From the NCBI RefSeq assembly GCF_024746795.1, contig NZ_CP080524.1, positions 3,264,001-3,328,000 on the forward strand: a stretch of DNA of 64,000 nucleotides. Reading direction: 5' to 3'. Below, piece after piece: positions 7,875-21,451 of the stretch; positions within the stretch are counted from its first letter, which is position 1, and every line of letters starts with the position of its first letter. This DNA is from Mesorhizobium sp. AR10. Lineage in GTDB: Bacteria > Pseudomonadota > Alphaproteobacteria > Rhizobiales > Rhizobiaceae. A program made the position numbers and the translations under genes. The notes beneath the pieces were generated by a model. That model made no database searches. It was not told where the DNA came from and saw only the letters and a list, made by a program, of their open reading frames with translations.

Positions 7875-9329
7875 ATGAAGCTGAAAGATCTAGCCGGTAT
7901 CCTGCCTGTCGGGGGAACTGCTTCCTTCGATACGGAAGTTACCGGGATTTCGTCGGATTCCCGCCAGGTAGAACCGGGCGTCGTCTTTTTCGCGCTCGCT
8001 GGAACCAAGGCGGATGGCACGACCTATGCCGCCGACGCCGCCAGCCGCGGCGCGGCAGCCATTGTCACGGGCAAGGCCAGCGCCATTGCCGGCCAGCCGG
8101 TCCCGGTTCTCGCCGTCGATGACCCGCGCCTGGCGCTGGCGCTGAGTGCTGCCCGCTTCTTCGGCCGGCAGCCGCAAACCATGGTCGCGGTGACCGGAAC
8201 CAGCGGCAAGACGTCGGTTGCCGCTTTCACCCGCCAGATCTGGGAGCAGGCCGGCTTTGCCGCCGCTTCGATCGGCACGACCGGCGTGGTGGCGCCGGGT
8301 CGCAACGAGTATGGCTCGCTGACCACGCCCGACCCGGTGGCGTTGCACAGGCTGCTCAAGGAATTGGCGGATGCCGGGGTCACCCACGCGTCGATGGAAG
8401 CATCCAGCCATGGTCTCGACCAGCGGCGCCTCGACGGCGTGAGGCTCGCGGCCGGCGGCTTCACCAATCTCGGCCGCGACCACATGGATTATCATCCAAC
8501 CGTCGAGGACTACCATCGCGCCAAATTGCGCCTGTTCGATACGCTGCTGCCCAAGGGTGCGCCGGCCGTCATCTTCGCCGACGATCCGTGGTCGGAGCCG
8601 ACGGTTCATGCGGCGCGGGCGGCGGGCTTGACCGTGCTCACTGTCGGCCGCCATGGCGACTTCCTGCGGCTGAAGCGGGTTGAACACGAGCGGCATCGCC
8701 AGCGCGCCGAGGTCGAAGCCGATGGCGTTCTGCACGAGGTCGATCTGCCGCTGGCCGGCGATTTCCAGATAGCGAACGCGCTGGTCTCGGCCGGTCTCGC
8801 CATTTCGACTGGAACACCTGCCGCCAAAGCCTTGATGGCATTGGAAAAACTGAAAGGCGCGCCGGGCCGGCTCGATCTCGTCGGTACCACCGCCAATGGC
8901 GCGCCGGTCTATGTCGACTACGCTCACAAGCCGGACGCGCTGGAAAATGTGCTCGCCTCGGTGCGTCCATTCACCACGGGCCGAGTCATTGTCGTGTTCG
9001 GCTGCGGCGGCGACCGCGACCGGGGCAAGCGACCGATCATGGGCGAGGTCGCGACGCGGCTCGCCGATGTCGTCATCGTCACCGACGACAATCCGCGTTC
9101 GGAAGTGCCCGAAACGATCCGCGCCGCCATCCTCGCTGCCGCGCCCGGCGCCATCGAGATCGGCGACCGGCGCCAGGCGATCCACCAGGCGGTGGCCATG
9201 CTGCACGCCGGCGACACGCTGATCGTGGCCGGCAAAGGCCATGAGGAAGGCCAGACCATAGGCGACGAGACGTTTCATTTCTCCGATCATGAGGAAGTGC
9301 GCTCGGCGCTGCGGGAGCGCGCGGCATGA
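7875..9329 (+). CDS. murE: UDP-MurNAc-L-Ala-D-Glu:meso-diaminopimelate ligase
   Basis: A protein of 484 residues, typical for MurE. It adds the third amino acid to the peptidoglycan stem peptide in the cytoplasm using ATP. The ATP loop GTSGKTS is at residues 108-114. The substrate-selecting motif DNPR at 405-408 (in [14 protein letters not shown]) is the known marker for diaminopimelate rather than lysine. The Mur ligase N-terminal ([15 protein letters not shown]), central and C-terminal domains ([15 protein letters not shown]) are all present. It is the first gene after a 54-base gap from ftsI and overlaps murF by four bases. Confidence 0.97.
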   Translation: MKLKDLAGILPVGGTASFDTEVTGISSDSRQVEPGVVFFALAGTKADGTTYAADAASRGAAAIVTGKASAIAGQPVPVLAVDDPRLALALSAARFFGRQPQTMVAVTGTSGKTSVAAFTRQIWEQAGFAAASIGTTGVVAPGRNEYGSLTTPDPVALHRLLKELADAGVTHASMEASSHGLDQRRLDGVRLAAGGFTNLGRDHMDYHPTVEDYHRAKLRLFDTLLPKGAPAVIFADDPWSEPTVHAARAAGLTVLTVGRHGDFLRLKRVEHERHRQRAEVEADGVLHEVDLPLAGDFQIANALVSAGLAISTGTPAAKALMALEKLKGAPGRLDLVGTTANGAPVYVDYAHKPDALENVLASVRPFTTGRVIVVFGCGGDRDRGKRPIMGEVATRLADVVIVTDDNPRSEVPETIRAAILAAAPGAIEIGDRRQAIHQAVAMLHAGDTLIVAGKGHEEGQTIGDETFHFSDHEEVRSALRERAA

Positions 9330-10759
9330 GTTTCCTGTGGACAGCCGAAGCGCTGGTCGCCGCCATGGACGGACGGCCGCTCGGTCCGATGCCGGAGGGC
9401 ATATCAGGCATTTCGATCGACAGCCGTAGCCTGCAGCCCGGAGACGCTTTCTTCGCCATCAAGGGCGAGGCGATGGACGGCCATGATTTCGCCACCGCCG
9501 CCATCAAGGCCGGCGCCGGCGTGCTGGTCGTCGCCGAGGGCAAGCTGCCGTCGCTCGGGCGGCTGACGGCGCCGATGATCGTCGTACAAGATGTACTTGT
9601 GGCGCTGGAAAAGCTCGGCGTTGCCGCCCGCGCGCGCTCAAACGCCAAAATCATCGCGGTGACCGGCTCGGCAGGCAAGACCACCACCAAGGAAGCGCTG
9701 CGCCACGTGCTGTCCGCGGTCGGCCAGGTGCATGCGTCGGCCCAGTCGTTCAACAACCACTGGGGCGTGCCGCTGACGCTGGCGCGGATGCCTGCCGATT
9801 GCGACTATGCCGTCTTCGAGATCGGCATGAACCATCCGGGTGAAATCCGGCCGCTGGTGAAGATGGTCAGGCCGCATGTCGCCATCGTCACACTGATCGC
9901 GGCAGCTCATCTCGGTTTCTTCCGCAATCTGGACGAGATCGCCAAGGCCAAGGCCGAGATTTTCGAAGGGCTTGAGCCCGACGGGGCGGCGTTGCTCAAC
10001 CGCGACGATCCGCGCTGGAAGCTGCTGGACAAGATGGCGCACGCCGCCGGCGTCGAGCATGTCTTTGGCTTCGGCGAAAACGCACGCTCGACGTTCAAGC
10101 TGGTCAAATGCGTGCTGCATGCCGACCATTCGACGATTACCGCCAAGATCGGCGGCGACGAGGTTGTTGCCCGCATTGGCGCGCCCGGCCGCCACATGGT
10201 GCAGAATGTGCTGGCGGTGCTGGGTGCCGCACATCTGGTCGGCGCCGACATTGCCAAGGTGGCTTTGGCGCTGGCCGATCTGTCGGCGGAACGCGGCCGT
10301 GGCAAGCGCCATGTGCTGCGCCACCCTAGGGGGCCGATCACGCTGATCGACGAAAGCTACAATGCCAACCCGGCGTCGATGGATGCAGCGATGGCGCTGC
10401 TCAACGCGACGCCGGTGTCGGGCGAAGGCAGGCGCATCGCCGTGCTCGGCGACATGCTCGAACTCGGCGACCATTCGGCGAAGCTGCATGCCGCCCTTGC
10501 CGATCTCATCGTCGGCACCGAGACGCGCACGGTCTTTCTCGGTGGCCCGGAAATGCGAGCACTGGCCGATATCCTGCCTGACGAGATCAAGACGGAGTAT
10601 CGTGCCGGCGCTGAGGACCTGAAGCCGGTGCTGTTGTCGGCATTGAAGCCCGGCGACGTGGTCATGATCAAATCGTCGAAAGGCATTGGTTTTTCAAAAC
10701 TGGTCGACGCATTGCTCGGCAAATTTCCGGCGGAAGCCACAACCAGTAAACAGACCTAG
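9326..10759 (+). CDS. murF: UDP-MurNAc-tripeptide:D-Ala-D-Ala ligase
   Basis: A protein of 477 residues with the three-domain Mur ligase layout. It attaches D-Ala-D-Ala to complete the UDP-MurNAc-pentapeptide. The ATP loop is [13 protein letters not shown], with Lys at residue 118. Other family segments are [45 protein letters not shown] and [14 protein letters not shown]. The start ATG overlaps the murE stop (ATGA). The D-Ala-D-Ala it uses is made by Ddl, encoded about 8.9 kb downstream in the same cluster. Confidence 0.97.
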   Translation: MSFLWTAEALVAAMDGRPLGPMPEGISGISIDSRSLQPGDAFFAIKGEAMDGHDFATAAIKAGAGVLVVAEGKLPSLGRLTAPMIVVQDVLVALEKLGVAARARSNAKIIAVTGSAGKTTTKEALRHVLSAVGQVHASAQSFNNHWGVPLTLARMPADCDYAVFEIGMNHPGEIRPLVKMVRPHVAIVTLIAAAHLGFFRNLDEIAKAKAEIFEGLEPDGAALLNRDDPRWKLLDKMAHAAGVEHVFGFGENARSTFKLVKCVLHADHSTITAKIGGDEVVARIGAPGRHMVQNVLAVLGAAHLVGADIAKVALALADLSAERGRGKRHVLRHPRGPITLIDESYNANPASMDAAMALLNATPVSGEGRRIAVLGDMLELGDHSAKLHAALADLIVGTETRTVFLGGPEMRALADILPDEIKTEYRAGAEDLKPVLLSALKPGDVVMIKSSKGIGFSKLVDALLGKFPAEATTSKQT

Positions 10760-10785
10760 GGGTCAGGTCCGGGGGACGGAATCGC

Positions 10786-11868
10786 ATGTTCACATTGCTC
10801 GTCGATTTTGCGGACAAGATCTCGGTCTTCAACGTCTTCCGCTACATAACCTTCCGCACCGGCGGGGCGCTGATCACCTCGGCGCTGATCGTCTTCATCT
10901 TCGGACCGACCATCATCAATTCGCTGCGGTTGCGGCAAGGCAAGGGCCAGCCGATCCGCGCCGACGGGCCGCAAACCCACTTCAAGAAGGCCGGCACGCC
11001 GACCATGGGCGGGCTGATGATCCTGTGCGGCATCGTTGGCTCGTCGCTTTTGTGGGCGAACCTGTCCAGCATCTATGTCTGGGTGGTGCTGCTGGTGACC
11101 CTGGGCTTTGGCTCGATCGGCTTCTACGACGACTATCTCAAGGTGACGAAGCAGTCGCATCTCGGCTTTTCCGGCAAGGCGCGGCTGGCGCTCGAATTTG
11201 TCATCGCCGGCATCGCCGCCTGGGTGATCATGCATAACGGCCAGGTGCCGTTTTCGTCGTCGCTGACGTTTCCCTTCGCCAAGGAGTTCATCATCAATCT
11301 CGGCTGGTTCTTCGTTCCGTTCTCCTGTTTCGTCATCGTCGGCGCCGGCAATGCGGTGAACCTGACCGATGGTCTCGACGGGCTGGCGATCGTGCCGATC
11401 ATGATTGCGGCGGCGTCCTTCGGCGTCATCGCCTACCTCTCCGGCAACGCGGTGTTCGCCGAATATCTCCAGATTCATTTCGTGCCCGGCACTGGTGAAC
11501 TGGCAGTTGTGCTGGGCGCAGTGATCGGCGCCGGCCTTGGCTTCCTGTGGTTCAATGCGCCGCCGGCGGCGATCTTCATGGGCGACACCGGCTCGCTGGC
11601 GATGGGCGGCCTGATCGGGACGGTCGCGGTGGCGACCAAGCACGAGATCGTGCTGGTCATCGTCGGCGGCCTGTTCGTGGTCGAGATCCTGTCGGTCATC
11701 ATCCAGGTCGGCTACTTCAAGATGACCGGCAAGCGCGTGTTCCTGATGGCGCCGATCCACCATCATTTCGAAAAGCTTGGCTGGACCGAAAGCCAGGTGG
11801 TGATCCGCTTCTGGATCATCGCCGTGATCCTGGCGCTGGTCGGCCTGTCGACCCTCAAACTGAGATAG
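10786..11868 (+). CDS. mraY: Phospho-N-acetylmuramoyl-pentapeptide transferase
   Basis: A protein of 360 residues, the standard MraY length, with about ten membrane helices. It moves phospho-MurNAc-pentapeptide onto undecaprenyl phosphate to form lipid I. The catalytic and substrate motifs are visible: [11 protein letters not shown] (Asp pair), [23 protein letters not shown] and the cytoplasmic loop [12 protein letters not shown]. The segment [10 protein letters not shown] near the N-terminus is also characteristic. It lies 26 bases after murF and 8 bases before murD. Confidence 0.97.
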   Translation: MFTLLVDFADKISVFNVFRYITFRTGGALITSALIVFIFGPTIINSLRLRQGKGQPIRADGPQTHFKKAGTPTMGGLMILCGIVGSSLLWANLSSIYVWVVLLVTLGFGSIGFYDDYLKVTKQSHLGFSGKARLALEFVIAGIAAWVIMHNGQVPFSSSLTFPFAKEFIINLGWFFVPFSCFVIVGAGNAVNLTDGLDGLAIVPIMIAAASFGVIAYLSGNAVFAEYLQIHFVPGTGELAVVLGAVIGAGLGFLWFNAPPAAIFMGDTGSLAMGGLIGTVAVATKHEIVLVIVGGLFVVEILSVIIQVGYFKMTGKRVFLMAPIHHHFEKLGWTESQVVIRFWIIAVILALVGLSTLKLR

Positions 11869-11876
11869 GGCGCCGC

Positions 11877-13276
<1,400 letters not shown>

Positions 13277-13277
<1 letters not shown>

Positions 13278-14428
13278 TGCAAAGTCGTCTCGACAAAAGT
13301 CCGGTTGCGACCTGGTGGTGGACGATCGATCGCTGGTTCCTGGCAGCGTTCCTGTCGCTGATGGGGCTCGGCATCGTCTTGTCCTTCGCGGCAAGCCCGG
13401 CAGTGGCCGAGCGCATCGGTCTCGACAGTTTCCACTTCGCCACCAGGCAGATCATCTTCACCGTGCCGGCACTCGGCGTGATGCTGGCCGTCTCGTTTCT
13501 CGAGTCGCGGCAGATCCGGCGCATGGCGCTGGTCATCCTGTGCATCATGCTCGTGCTGATGGTTGCGGTGCTCTACATCGGCGTCGAGGTGAAAGGGGCG
13601 CGGCGCTGGGTGTCGTTTGCCGGCCTGTCGATCCAACCGTCCGAATTCCTCAAGCCGGCCTTCGTCATCGTCTGCGCCTGGCTGTTTGCCGAACACAAGC
13701 GCCAGCCCGACATTCCGGGCAATCTGTTCGCCATGCTGCTGCTGGTCCTCGTCATTTCGCTGCTGGTGGCACAGCCCGATCTTGGTCAGACCATGCTGGT
13801 GCTTGGCACCTGGGGCGTGATGTTCTTCATGGCTGGATTGCCATGGATGTGGATCATTGCGCTGGGTGCCGCCGGCATCGGCGGCGTGTTTGCCGCTTAT
13901 ACGGTGTTTCCGCACGTCGCCGGCCGCATCGACCGCTTCATGACCGGCGAAGGCGACACCTTCCAGGTCGATATGGGCCGCGAGGCGCTGATCAACGGCG
14001 GCTGGTTCGGCGTCGGACCGGGCGAGGGCACCGTCAAGCGGGTCATCCCCGACAGTCATGCCGACTTCGTATTCTCGGTCGCCGGTGAGGAATTCGGACT
14101 GATGATGTGCTTCTTCATCATGTCCATCTTCGCCTTCATCGTGCTGCGTGGCCTCAACACAGCGCTGAAGGAACAGGACGATTTCACCCGCTATGCCGTT
14201 GGTGGCCTCGTTACGGTCTTTGGTCTGCAGTCGGTCATCAACATGGCCGTCAACCTGCAGCTGATACCGGCCAAGGGCATGACGCTGCCATTCATCTCCT
14301 ATGGCGGCTCCTCGCAAATCGCCATTGCCATCTCGATGGGCATGGTGCTGGCGCTGACGCGCAAGCGGCCGGAAAAGCGCAAGCAGATGGGCTTTGCCCT
14401 GTCGCAACGCGCCATGCCGGCGGAGTGA
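13277..14428 (+). CDS. ftsW: Septal peptidoglycan glycosyltransferase (SEDS family)
   Basis: A protein of 383 residues with about ten membrane helices. It polymerises lipid II into glycan strands at the septum, paired with FtsI. SEDS motifs are present: [20 protein letters not shown] with the downstream [52 protein letters not shown] followed by SVAGEEFG, and the end [20 protein letters not shown]. The catalytic-type Asp region lies in the large periplasmic loop (PDSHADFVF). The ATG overlaps the murD stop; murG follows one base after the ftsW stop. Confidence 0.96.
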
Positions 14429-14429
14429 G

Positions 14430-15557
14430 ATGTCGAGGGGTGTGATCCTTCTGGCAGCTGGCGGAACGGGCGGGCATCTGTTCCCGGCCGAGGCGCTGGC
14501 GCATGAGCTCAACGAGCGCGGCTGGAAGGTGCATCTGGCAACCGACGACCGCGCCGAGCGGTTTGCCGGCCACTTCCCGGCCGCCGCTGTCCATCCGATC
14601 AAGTCGGCGACCATGGGTTCCAAGAATCCACTGGCGGTCATCGCGGCCTTCTGGAAGATCTGGCGCGGGGTGCGCCAGGCCTCAGCCATCATCGGCAGGA
14701 TCAAGCCCGATGCCGTCGTCGGCTTCGGCGGCTATCCGACGCTGCCGCCGCTCTATGCGGCGACCCGGCGCAAGGTACCGACGCTGATCCACGAGCAGAA
14801 CGCGGTGATGGGCCGCGCCAACCGGGCGCTGGCAGCTCGCGTCGATGCGATCGCCGGCGGCTTCCTGCCGGAAGATACGAGTGCGGCAGGCGCCAAGACG
14901 GTGATCACCGGCAATCCGGTCAGACCGCAAGTCATGGAGGCGGCGAAGACGCCTTACACCGCGTCGGCCGGGGAGGAGCCGTTCCGGCTTCTGGTGTTTG
15001 GTGGCAGCCAGGGCGCGCAGTTCTTTTCCGACGCGGTGCCGGCGGCCATCGGGCTTCTGCCGGAGGCGCAGCGCAAGCGGCTGGTGATTACCCAACAAGC
15101 CCGCGCGGACGACGTGGCGCGGGTGAAGGCGGCCTATGCGGCGCTTGGTGTCGACGTACAGGTTTTGCCCTTCTTCACCGACATGGCGGCGCGTATGGCG
15201 GCGGCGCATCTGGTGATGTCGCGATCCGGCGCCTCGAGCGTGTCGGAAATCGCAGTCATCGGTCGGCCGGCGCTGCTGGTGCCCTATCCGCACGCGCTCG
15301 ACCATGACCAGGCGGCCAATGCCGCGGCGCTCGCCGCCGCAGGCGGGGCCGAGGTGCATCAGCAATCCACGCTTTCGCCAGAGCGCATTGCTGCGCTGAT
15401 CGGCGGACTGATGGAACATCCGGACCGGCTGGCTGCCATGGCCGCAGCCGCCAGATCGGCCGGAAAACCGGACGCGGCGCGGTTGCTCGCCGATCTGACA
15501 GAGGCTATTGCGTCCAGGAAAACCGTTTCGGAATTCAGAAAAGGGACGCACGCATGA
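14430..15557 (+). CDS. murG: UDP-GlcNAc:lipid I N-acetylglucosaminyltransferase
   Basis: A protein of 375 residues starting at ATG 14430 ([20 protein letters not shown]); the extension to 14394 falls inside ftsW and is rejected. MurG is a GT28/GT-B enzyme on the inner face of the membrane that makes lipid II. The acceptor-site G-loops are visible: [16 protein letters not shown] and [14 protein letters not shown] with [14 protein letters not shown], then the second-domain loop [16 protein letters not shown] and the donor-site [20 protein letters not shown]. It overlaps murC by four bases. Confidence 0.97.
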   Translation: MSRGVILLAAGGTGGHLFPAEALAHELNERGWKVHLATDDRAERFAGHFPAAAVHPIKSATMGSKNPLAVIAAFWKIWRGVRQASAIIGRIKPDAVVGFGGYPTLPPLYAATRRKVPTLIHEQNAVMGRANRALAARVDAIAGGFLPEDTSAAGAKTVITGNPVRPQVMEAAKTPYTASAGEEPFRLLVFGGSQGAQFFSDAVPAAIGLLPEAQRKRLVITQQARADDVARVKAAYAALGVDVQVLPFFTDMAARMAAAHLVMSRSGASSVSEIAVIGRPALLVPYPHALDHDQAANAAALAAAGGAEVHQQSTLSPERIAALIGGLMEHPDRLAAMAAAARSAGKPDAARLLADLTEAIASRKTVSEFRKGTHA

Positions 15558-16960
15558 AGATGCCGCAGACGATCGGCCTTGTGCATTTCATCGGCATTGG
15601 CGGCATCGGCATGAGCGGCATCGCCGAGGTGCTGCACAATCTCGGCTACAAGGTGCAAGGCTCCGACCAGTCCGACAGCGCCAATGTGCAGCGGTTGCGC
15701 GACAAGGGCATCGAGTGCTTCGTCGGCCACAGGGAAGAAAATCTCGGCGACGCCGAAGTGGTGGTCGTGTCGACCGCGATCAAGAAATCCAATCCGGAGC
15801 TCAAGGCCGCGCGCGAAAAGCTGCTGCCGATCGTGCGTCGCGCCGAGATGCTGGCCGAACTGATGCGCTTCCGCCAGGCTGTGGCCATCGGCGGCACGCA
15901 TGGCAAGACGACGACGACATCGATGGTGGCGACGCTGCTCGAAGCCGGCGGGCTCGACCCGACGGTGATCAATGGCGGCATCATCAATGCCTATGGCACC
16001 AACGCCCGCATGGGCGACGGCGAATGGATGGTGGTCGAGGCCGACGAGAGCGACGGCACCTTCCTGAAGCTGCCGGCCGAGATCGCCGTCGTCACCAACA
16101 TCGACCCCGAGCATCTCGACCACTATGGCAGTTTCGACAAGGTGCGCGAGGCGTTTCGCCAGTTCGTCGAGAACGTGCCGTTCTACGGCTTCGGCGTGAT
16201 GTGCACCGACCACCCGGAAGTACAGGCGCTGGTCGGCCGCATCGAGGACCGGCGCGTCATCACCTATGGCGAGAACGCCCAGGCCGATGTGCGTTTCACC
16301 AACCACCGCATGGCCGGTGCGATCTCTGAATTCGACGTGGTGATCCGTGACCGCAAGGGCCGCGGCCAGACGACAATCGCCGGCTTGCGCCTGCCGATGC
16401 CCGGCCGCCACAATGTGGCCAACGCGACGGCGGCGATTGCGGTCGCGCATGAACTCGGCCTGTCGGCCGAGGCGATCAAGAAGGGCCTGTCGTCCTTTGC
16501 CGGCGTCAAGCGGCGCTTTACCCATACCGGCTCGTGGAATGGCGTCGATGTGTTCGACGACTATGGTCACCATCCCGTCGAGATCACGGCGGTGCTGAAG
16601 GCGGCGCGCAGCGCCACCGAGGGCCGCGTCATCGCCATTGCGCAGCCGCATCGCTTCACCCGGCTTCGTGATCTGTTCGACGAGTTTTCCGTCTGCTTCA
16701 ACGATGCCGACACGGTGATGGTGGCACCGGTCTATGCCGCCGGCGAAGAGCCGATCGATGGGGTGACATCCGAGGCACTGGTGTCGCGCATTCGTTCCGG
16801 CGGCCATCGCGACGCGCGCTACATCGAGGCCGCCGCCGCGATTGCGCCAATTATCCGCGATCTGGCCAAGCCCGGCGATTTCGTCATCTTCCTCGGCGCC
16901 GGCAACATAACCCAATGGGCCTATGCGCTGCCCAAGGACCTTGGCGGGACCGTCTCATGA
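15554..16960 (+). CDS. murC: UDP-N-acetylmuramate:L-alanine ligase
   Basis: A protein of 468 residues, the normal MurC length. It starts the stem peptide by joining L-Ala to UDP-MurNAc. The N-terminal Rossmann motif is [20 protein letters not shown]; the ATP loop is [10 protein letters not shown] with Lys at residue 118; the middle domain has [12 protein letters not shown] and [13 protein letters not shown]; the C-terminal domain has [14 protein letters not shown] and [12 protein letters not shown]. It is coupled by ATGA overlaps to murG before and murB after. Confidence 0.97.
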   Translation: MKMPQTIGLVHFIGIGGIGMSGIAEVLHNLGYKVQGSDQSDSANVQRLRDKGIECFVGHREENLGDAEVVVVSTAIKKSNPELKAAREKLLPIVRRAEMLAELMRFRQAVAIGGTHGKTTTTSMVATLLEAGGLDPTVINGGIINAYGTNARMGDGEWMVVEADESDGTFLKLPAEIAVVTNIDPEHLDHYGSFDKVREAFRQFVENVPFYGFGVMCTDHPEVQALVGRIEDRRVITYGENAQADVRFTNHRMAGAISEFDVVIRDRKGRGQTTIAGLRLPMPGRHNVANATAAIAVAHELGLSAEAIKKGLSSFAGVKRRFTHTGSWNGVDVFDDYGHHPVEITAVLKAARSATEGRVIAIAQPHRFTRLRDLFDEFSVCFNDADTVMVAPVYAAGEEPIDGVTSEALVSRIRSGGHRDARYIEAAAAIAPIIRDLAKPGDFVIFLGAGNITQWAYALPKDLGGTVS

Positions 16961-17922
16961 TGCGCGGCCAGGCCTTGATCGACGGACTTGGCGATCGGCT
17001 CGCCGGCCTGCGCGGCCGTGTCACGCCCAATGCCGAGATGGACAAGATCACCTGGTTCCGTGCTGGCGGGCTTGCCGACGCCTTGTTCCAGCCCGCTGAC
17101 GAGGACGATCTCGCCGCGTTCCTGAAGGCGGTTCCCGAAGACATCCCGCTGACCTTAGTCGGCGTCGGCTCGAACCTTCTGGTGCGCGACGGCGGCATTC
17201 CGGGGTTTGTCATCCGGCTTTCGGCCAAAGGGTTTGGCGAGGCGGAAGTTATTGCGCCGACCACGATCAAGGCAGGTGCTGCCACGCCCGATAAGCGTGT
17301 TGCGGCAATTGCCCATGAGGCGGGCATTGGTGGCTTTCATTTCTACCACGGCATTCCGGGTGCCATCGGCGGCGCGCTTCGAATGAACGCCGGCGCCAAT
17401 GGCGTCGAGACGCGCGAGCGCGTCGTCGAGGTGCGGGCACTCGACCGCAAGGGCAATGTGCACACGCTGAGCAATGCCGACATGGGCTATGCCTACCGCC
17501 ACTCGGCGGCACCTTCCGGGCTGATCTTCACATCGGTCGTGTTCGAAGGGGTTTTGCAAGACAAGGCGGCGATCAAGGCGGCGATGGATGCCGTCCAGCA
17601 CCACCGCGAAACCGTGCAGCCGATCCGCGAGAAGACCGGTGGTTCGACCTTCAAGAATCCGGAAGGCACCTCCGCCTGGAAAGAGATCGACAAGGCAGGC
17701 TGTCGCGGGCTGATGATCGGCGGTGCGCAGATGTCGCCGATGCATTGCAACTTCATGATCAACACTGGAACCGCGACCGGCTACGACCTCGAATATCTCG
17801 GCGAGACGGTCCGCGCGCGCGTGCTCGAAAAATCGGGCATCCGGCTGCAGTGGGAGATCAAGCGCATCGGCAACTTCCGGCCCGGCCATGAGGTTCAGGA
17901 ATTCCTCGGGCAATTACTTTAG
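16957..17922 (+). CDS. murB: UDP-N-acetylenolpyruvoylglucosamine reductase
   Basis: A protein of 321 residues from the ATG at 16957, which overlaps the murC stop; the upstream start at 16915 lies in murC. MurB uses FAD and NADPH to reduce the enolpyruvyl group, giving UDP-MurNAc. The FAD-binding segment is [20 protein letters not shown], followed by [20 protein letters not shown] and the catalytic serine region in [13 protein letters not shown]. It lacks the extra C-terminal domain of E. coli type I MurB, so it is a short type II enzyme. It is the last gene before the largest break in the cluster. Confidence 0.96.
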   Translation: MMRGQALIDGLGDRLAGLRGRVTPNAEMDKITWFRAGGLADALFQPADEDDLAAFLKAVPEDIPLTLVGVGSNLLVRDGGIPGFVIRLSAKGFGEAEVIAPTTIKAGAATPDKRVAAIAHEAGIGGFHFYHGIPGAIGGALRMNAGANGVETRERVVEVRALDRKGNVHTLSNADMGYAYRHSAAPSGLIFTSVVFEGVLQDKAAIKAAMDAVQHHRETVQPIREKTGGSTFKNPEGTSAWKEIDKAGCRGLMIGGAQMSPMHCNFMINTGTATGYDLEYLGETVRARVLEKSGIRLQWEIKRIGNFRPGHEVQEFLGQLL

Positions 17923-18224
17923 CGCAAGCTGAAGTTCATGTGATGCATGAACTTCAAACGGCCTGAAATACCCCTCCGACCGTTGCTCTAAAGACTCACA
18001 ACACGCTTTTCTCCATCGTTTTCGCGGAAAGTGAATCCCTCGGAATCGTAAGCACTTGCCAGCGAATCAACTCTCTGATTCTCTGCCCTGAAGCGTTTCC
18101 TGATTTGAGTCGTTTCGACGCGTCACCCGCGTTTTCCGTCTGGGGGGGGCAACCTACCGGAAGACTCGGACTCAATGTTGCGGAAATAGTGGTCGCAGCC
18201 CGCCGTGAGAGGGGATGACGGGAA
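17923..18224 (+). other. murB-ddl gap with a perfect hairpin at 17930-17956
   Basis: This 302-base gap is the largest break in an otherwise overlapping operon. Just after the murB stop is an 11-bp perfect inverted repeat, TGAAGTTCATG (17930-17940) and CATGAACTTCA (17946-17956), around a five-base loop. It has no T-run, so it may be a Rho-independent-like pause, an RNA-processing site or a protein site. A run of eight G occurs at 18142-18149. The rest is less GC-rich than the flanking genes and could hold a promoter for ddl-ftsQAZ, but I cannot name convincing -35/-10 boxes. No open reading frame here looks real. Confidence 0.6.
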
Positions 18225-19151
18225 ATGAAAAGTAAGCATGTGGCCGTCTTGCTGGGCGGGTTTTCGTCCGAGCGGCCCGTGTCCCTGTCCTCGGGGAAGG
18301 CTTGTGCCGATGCGCTTGAGAGCGAAGGCTACCAGATCACCCGCGTCGATGTTTCGCGCGACGTCGGATCTGTGCTTGCCGAACTCAAGCCTGATGTTGC
18401 CTTCAATGCGCTGCACGGCCCTTTCGGCGAGGATGGCACCATTCAGGGCATCCTCGAATATCTCGCCATTCCCTACACCCATTCCGGCGTGCTCGCTTCG
18501 GCGCTCGCCATGAACAAGGAACAGGCCAAGAAGATCGCCAAGCTTGCCGGCGTTCCGATTGCGGAATCGAAGGTGACCAACCGCTTTGCCATCCAGAGCA
18601 AGCACCCGATGAAACCGCCCTACGTGGTCAAGCCGGTCAACGAGGGTTCGAGCTTCGGTGTCGTCATCGTCCATGAAGGTCAGTCGCATCCGCCGCAGGT
18701 CATCGGCTCCTCCGAGTGGAAATATGGCGACACCGTCATGGTGGAGCGCTACGTCCACGGGCGGGAACTGACCTGCGCGGTGATGGGCGATGTGGCGCTC
18801 GGCGTTTGCGAAATCATCCCGACCGGTCATTCCTTCTACGACTATGATTCAAAATACGTCGCGGGCGGATCAAAACACGAATGCCCCGCAAAAATTTCAC
18901 CGAATATTTACCAAAAAATACAGACACTGGCGCTCAAGGCTCACCTAGCTATCGGCTGCCGGGGCGTTTCCCGGTCGGACTTCCGTTATGACGATCGTCA
19001 CTCCGAGAACGGCGAGGTTGTCTGGCTCGAGGTCAACACCCAGCCGGGCATGACGCCGACGTCTTTGGTGCCTGAAATCGCCGCGCAAGCGGGACATTCG
19101 TTCGGCGATTTGTTGAGTTGGATGGTGGAGGACGCTTCGTGTCTGCGTTGA
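18225..19151 (+). CDS. ddl: D-alanine:D-alanine ligase
   Basis: A protein of 308 residues, the usual DdlB length. It makes the D-Ala-D-Ala dipeptide used by MurF. N-terminal [19 protein letters not shown] is the family start signature; the ATP-grasp fold follows with [36 protein letters not shown], and the metal-binding end [20 protein letters not shown]. The catalytic loop appears as [20 protein letters not shown]. It starts after the 302-base gap and overlaps ftsQ by 13 bases. Confidence 0.96.
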   Translation: MKSKHVAVLLGGFSSERPVSLSSGKACADALESEGYQITRVDVSRDVGSVLAELKPDVAFNALHGPFGEDGTIQGILEYLAIPYTHSGVLASALAMNKEQAKKIAKLAGVPIAESKVTNRFAIQSKHPMKPPYVVKPVNEGSSFGVVIVHEGQSHPPQVIGSSEWKYGDTVMVERYVHGRELTCAVMGDVALGVCEIIPTGHSFYDYDSKYVAGGSKHECPAKISPNIYQKIQTLALKAHLAIGCRGVSRSDFRYDDRHSENGEVVWLEVNTQPGMTPTSLVPEIAAQAGHSFGDLLSWMVEDASCLR

Positions 19152-20077
19152 AATGGGGACAGGGCAAGAAGGGCGCGGCCGGGCCGACGCTGTTCGGCGT
19201 GCCGTTGTCGTTTGACCATTTCGTGCTGCCGCGCCTGCTTCGCCGGCCGGTGCGCGTGCTGGCGCGCCTTGGCGAGGGCGACTTCACTACGCCACCCTTT
19301 TCCGCGGCAATCCTCTCGGCCGTGCTTATCGCCTCAGGCAGCGCCTATGGGGCCTATCTTGGCGGGCATGTCGACGGCATCGTCCAGGGTGTCACTGCGC
19401 GCACCGGTTTTGCAGTCGACCAGATCAAGGTGGTCGGCAACCGCGAAACGTCCGAGATCGACATTCTTGACAGGCTGCAGCTTGACGGCTGGACATCGCT
19501 GATCGGTTTCGATGCCGAAGCCGCGCGCGAGCGGATTGGTACGCTGCCCTGGGTCGAGGTTGCGGCGGTGCGCAAAGTCTATCCGCATACGCTGGAGGTC
19601 CGCATCGAGGAGCGCGTTCCGTTCGCGCTCTGGCAGCAAGGCACCGAGCTTTCCGTCATCGAGCGGTCCGGCGCCGTCATCGCGCCGTTTTCGGGCGGCA
19701 AGCAGGCGTTGCTGCCGCTGATCATCGGTACCGGGGCGCCGGCGAAAGCGCCTGATTTCCTGACCAAGATCAAGAAATATCCGGAGCTGGCTGCGCGGGT
19801 CAAAGGCTACATCAGGATCGGTGAACGGCGTTGGGACCTGAAGCTGGAAAACGGCATCACGGTCAAGCTTCCCGAGGATGGCGAGGACCAGGCGATCGCC
19901 GACCTCGTCAGGATGGACCATGACAACGGGCTTCTGACGCGCGACATCGCCGCCGTCGACATGCGCCTCTCCGACCGCCTGGTCGTCGAATTGACGCCGG
20001 AAGCGGCGACGCAGCGCGAAGCAGCGCTCAATGAAAAGCCGCAGAGCCTGAAGCGCAAGCCGGAGACGAAGATATGA
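19139..20077 (+). CDS. ftsQ: Cell division protein FtsQ
   Basis: A protein of 312 residues read from GTG 19139, because GGAGG lies seven bases upstream within the end of ddl. An ATG at 19118 is also open but has a poorer ribosome site. The topology is FtsQ-like: about 60 cytoplasmic residues, one membrane helix ([20 protein letters not shown]), then a periplasmic POTRA domain ([40 protein letters not shown]) and the beta domain. FtsQ bridges early and late divisome parts and binds FtsL/FtsB. It is coupled to ftsA by an ATGA overlap. Confidence 0.94.
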   Translation: MSALKWGQGKKGAAGPTLFGVPLSFDHFVLPRLLRRPVRVLARLGEGDFTTPPFSAAILSAVLIASGSAYGAYLGGHVDGIVQGVTARTGFAVDQIKVVGNRETSEIDILDRLQLDGWTSLIGFDAEAARERIGTLPWVEVAAVRKVYPHTLEVRIEERVPFALWQQGTELSVIERSGAVIAPFSGGKQALLPLIIGTGAPAKAPDFLTKIKKYPELAARVKGYIRIGERRWDLKLENGITVKLPEDGEDQAIADLVRMDHDNGLLTRDIAAVDMRLSDRLVVELTPEAATQREAALNEKPQSLKRKPETKI

Positions 20078-21381
20078 ACTGGCTTGGCGGCAACAGCGAT
20101 GCCTCGTCGCGCCGGTCAGGCACCCTGACGGTGCTGGATGTCGGTTCGAGCAAGGTTTGCTGCGTGGTGGCGAAGTTGAAGCCGCGCGAGGACGGCCAGC
20201 TGTTGCGCGGCCGCTCGCACCGCATCCAGGTGATCGGCATCGGCCACCAGAAATCGCAAGGCGTGAAATCGGGCGTCGTCATCGATCTCGATCGCGCCGA
20301 GCACGCCATCCGCCTTGCCGTCGACGCGGCCGAGCGCATGGCGGGGCTGACGGTCGATTCCCTCATCGTCAACATGACGGCCGGCCGGCTGAAGAGCGAA
20401 ACCTTCTCCGCCACCATCAACCTTGGCGGCCACGAGGCCGACGAGGCCGACATCAAGCGTGTGCTCGCCGCCGGCGCCAAGCAGGCGCTCAGGGCCGAGC
20501 GCGAGGTGATCCATTCGCTTCCCACCGGCTTTTCGCTGGATGCCGAGCGCGGCGTGCGCGATCCGCGAGGCATGGTCGGCGACCAGCTCGGCGTCGATAT
20601 GCATGTGCTGACCGGTGATGCGGCCCCCTTGCGCAATCTGGAGCTCTGCATCAACCGCTCGCATCTGTCGGTCGAGCGGATGGTGGCGACGCCCTATGCC
20701 AGTGGGCTCGCGGCACTGGTCGACGACGAGCTCGAAATGGGCGCGGCCTGCATCGACATGGGCGGCGGCACCACGACGATCTCGGTCTTCTCGGAAGGCA
20801 AATTCGTCCATGCCGACGCCATCGCCATCGGCGGCAATCATGTCACGCTGGACATGGCCAAGGGCCTGTCGACCTCGCTCGACGCCGCCGAAAGGCTGAA
20901 AGTGATGCACGGTTCGGCGCTGCCCGGCAGTGCCGACGACCGCGATCTGGTTTCGATCCAGCCGATCGGCGACGACGGCGACGTGCCGTTGCAGATACCG
21001 CGTTCGATGATGACGCGCATCATCCGCGCCCGCATCGACGAAACGCTCGAACTGTTGCGCGACCGGCTGAACAAGTCGGGTTACGGCAATGCCGTCGGCA
21101 AGCGCGTCGTTCTCACCGGTGGCGCCAGCCAGCTTGCCGGCCTGCCGGAGGCGGCGCGCCGCATTCTCGGACGCAATGTGCGCATCGGCCGCCCGCTCGG
21201 CGTGGCAGGCCTGCCGGAAGCGGCCAAGGGGCCGGCTTTCTCGACGCCGGTCGGGCTTCTGATCTATCCGCAGATGGCGAGCTTCGAGAGCCATCCGGCG
21301 AAAGGGATTTCCGGTCTCAGGATGACCGGAACGGGTGGAAAACTGCATCGAATGAGTCAGTGGTTGAGAGACAGTTTCTAA
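20074..21381 (+). CDS. ftsA: Cell division protein FtsA (actin-like membrane tether)
   Basis: A protein of 435 residues. FtsA is an actin-family ATPase that ties FtsZ filaments to the membrane. The phosphate-1 loop is [18 protein letters not shown]; the 1C (SHS2) domain includes [20 protein letters not shown]; the phosphate-2 loop is [20 protein letters not shown]; the adenosine loop is [20 protein letters not shown]. The C-terminal tail [12 protein letters not shown] is the amphipathic membrane-targeting helix. The ATG overlaps the ftsQ stop, and ftsZ follows after 70 bases. Confidence 0.97.
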   Translation: MNWLGGNSDASSRRSGTLTVLDVGSSKVCCVVAKLKPREDGQLLRGRSHRIQVIGIGHQKSQGVKSGVVIDLDRAEHAIRLAVDAAERMAGLTVDSLIVNMTAGRLKSETFSATINLGGHEADEADIKRVLAAGAKQALRAEREVIHSLPTGFSLDAERGVRDPRGMVGDQLGVDMHVLTGDAAPLRNLELCINRSHLSVERMVATPYASGLAALVDDELEMGAACIDMGGGTTTISVFSEGKFVHADAIAIGGNHVTLDMAKGLSTSLDAAERLKVMHGSALPGSADDRDLVSIQPIGDDGDVPLQIPRSMMTRIIRARIDETLELLRDRLNKSGYGNAVGKRVVLTGGASQLAGLPEAARRILGRNVRIGRPLGVAGLPEAAKGPAFSTPVGLLIYPQMASFESHPAKGISGLRMTGTGGKLHRMSQWLRDSF

Positions 21382-21451
21382 AATTGGACGGGGACAGCCC
21401 CATAGGCGGCCGCGGCGGCGAAGCGGCGGGAAAAGGCAAAGGACGGAGACA

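Noticed and set aside
7890-9290. A 466-codon antisense frame opposite murE
   Set aside because: Long shadow frame caused by high GC and third-position bias; composition is Arg/His/Gly-rich and murE on the other strand has all catalytic motifs.
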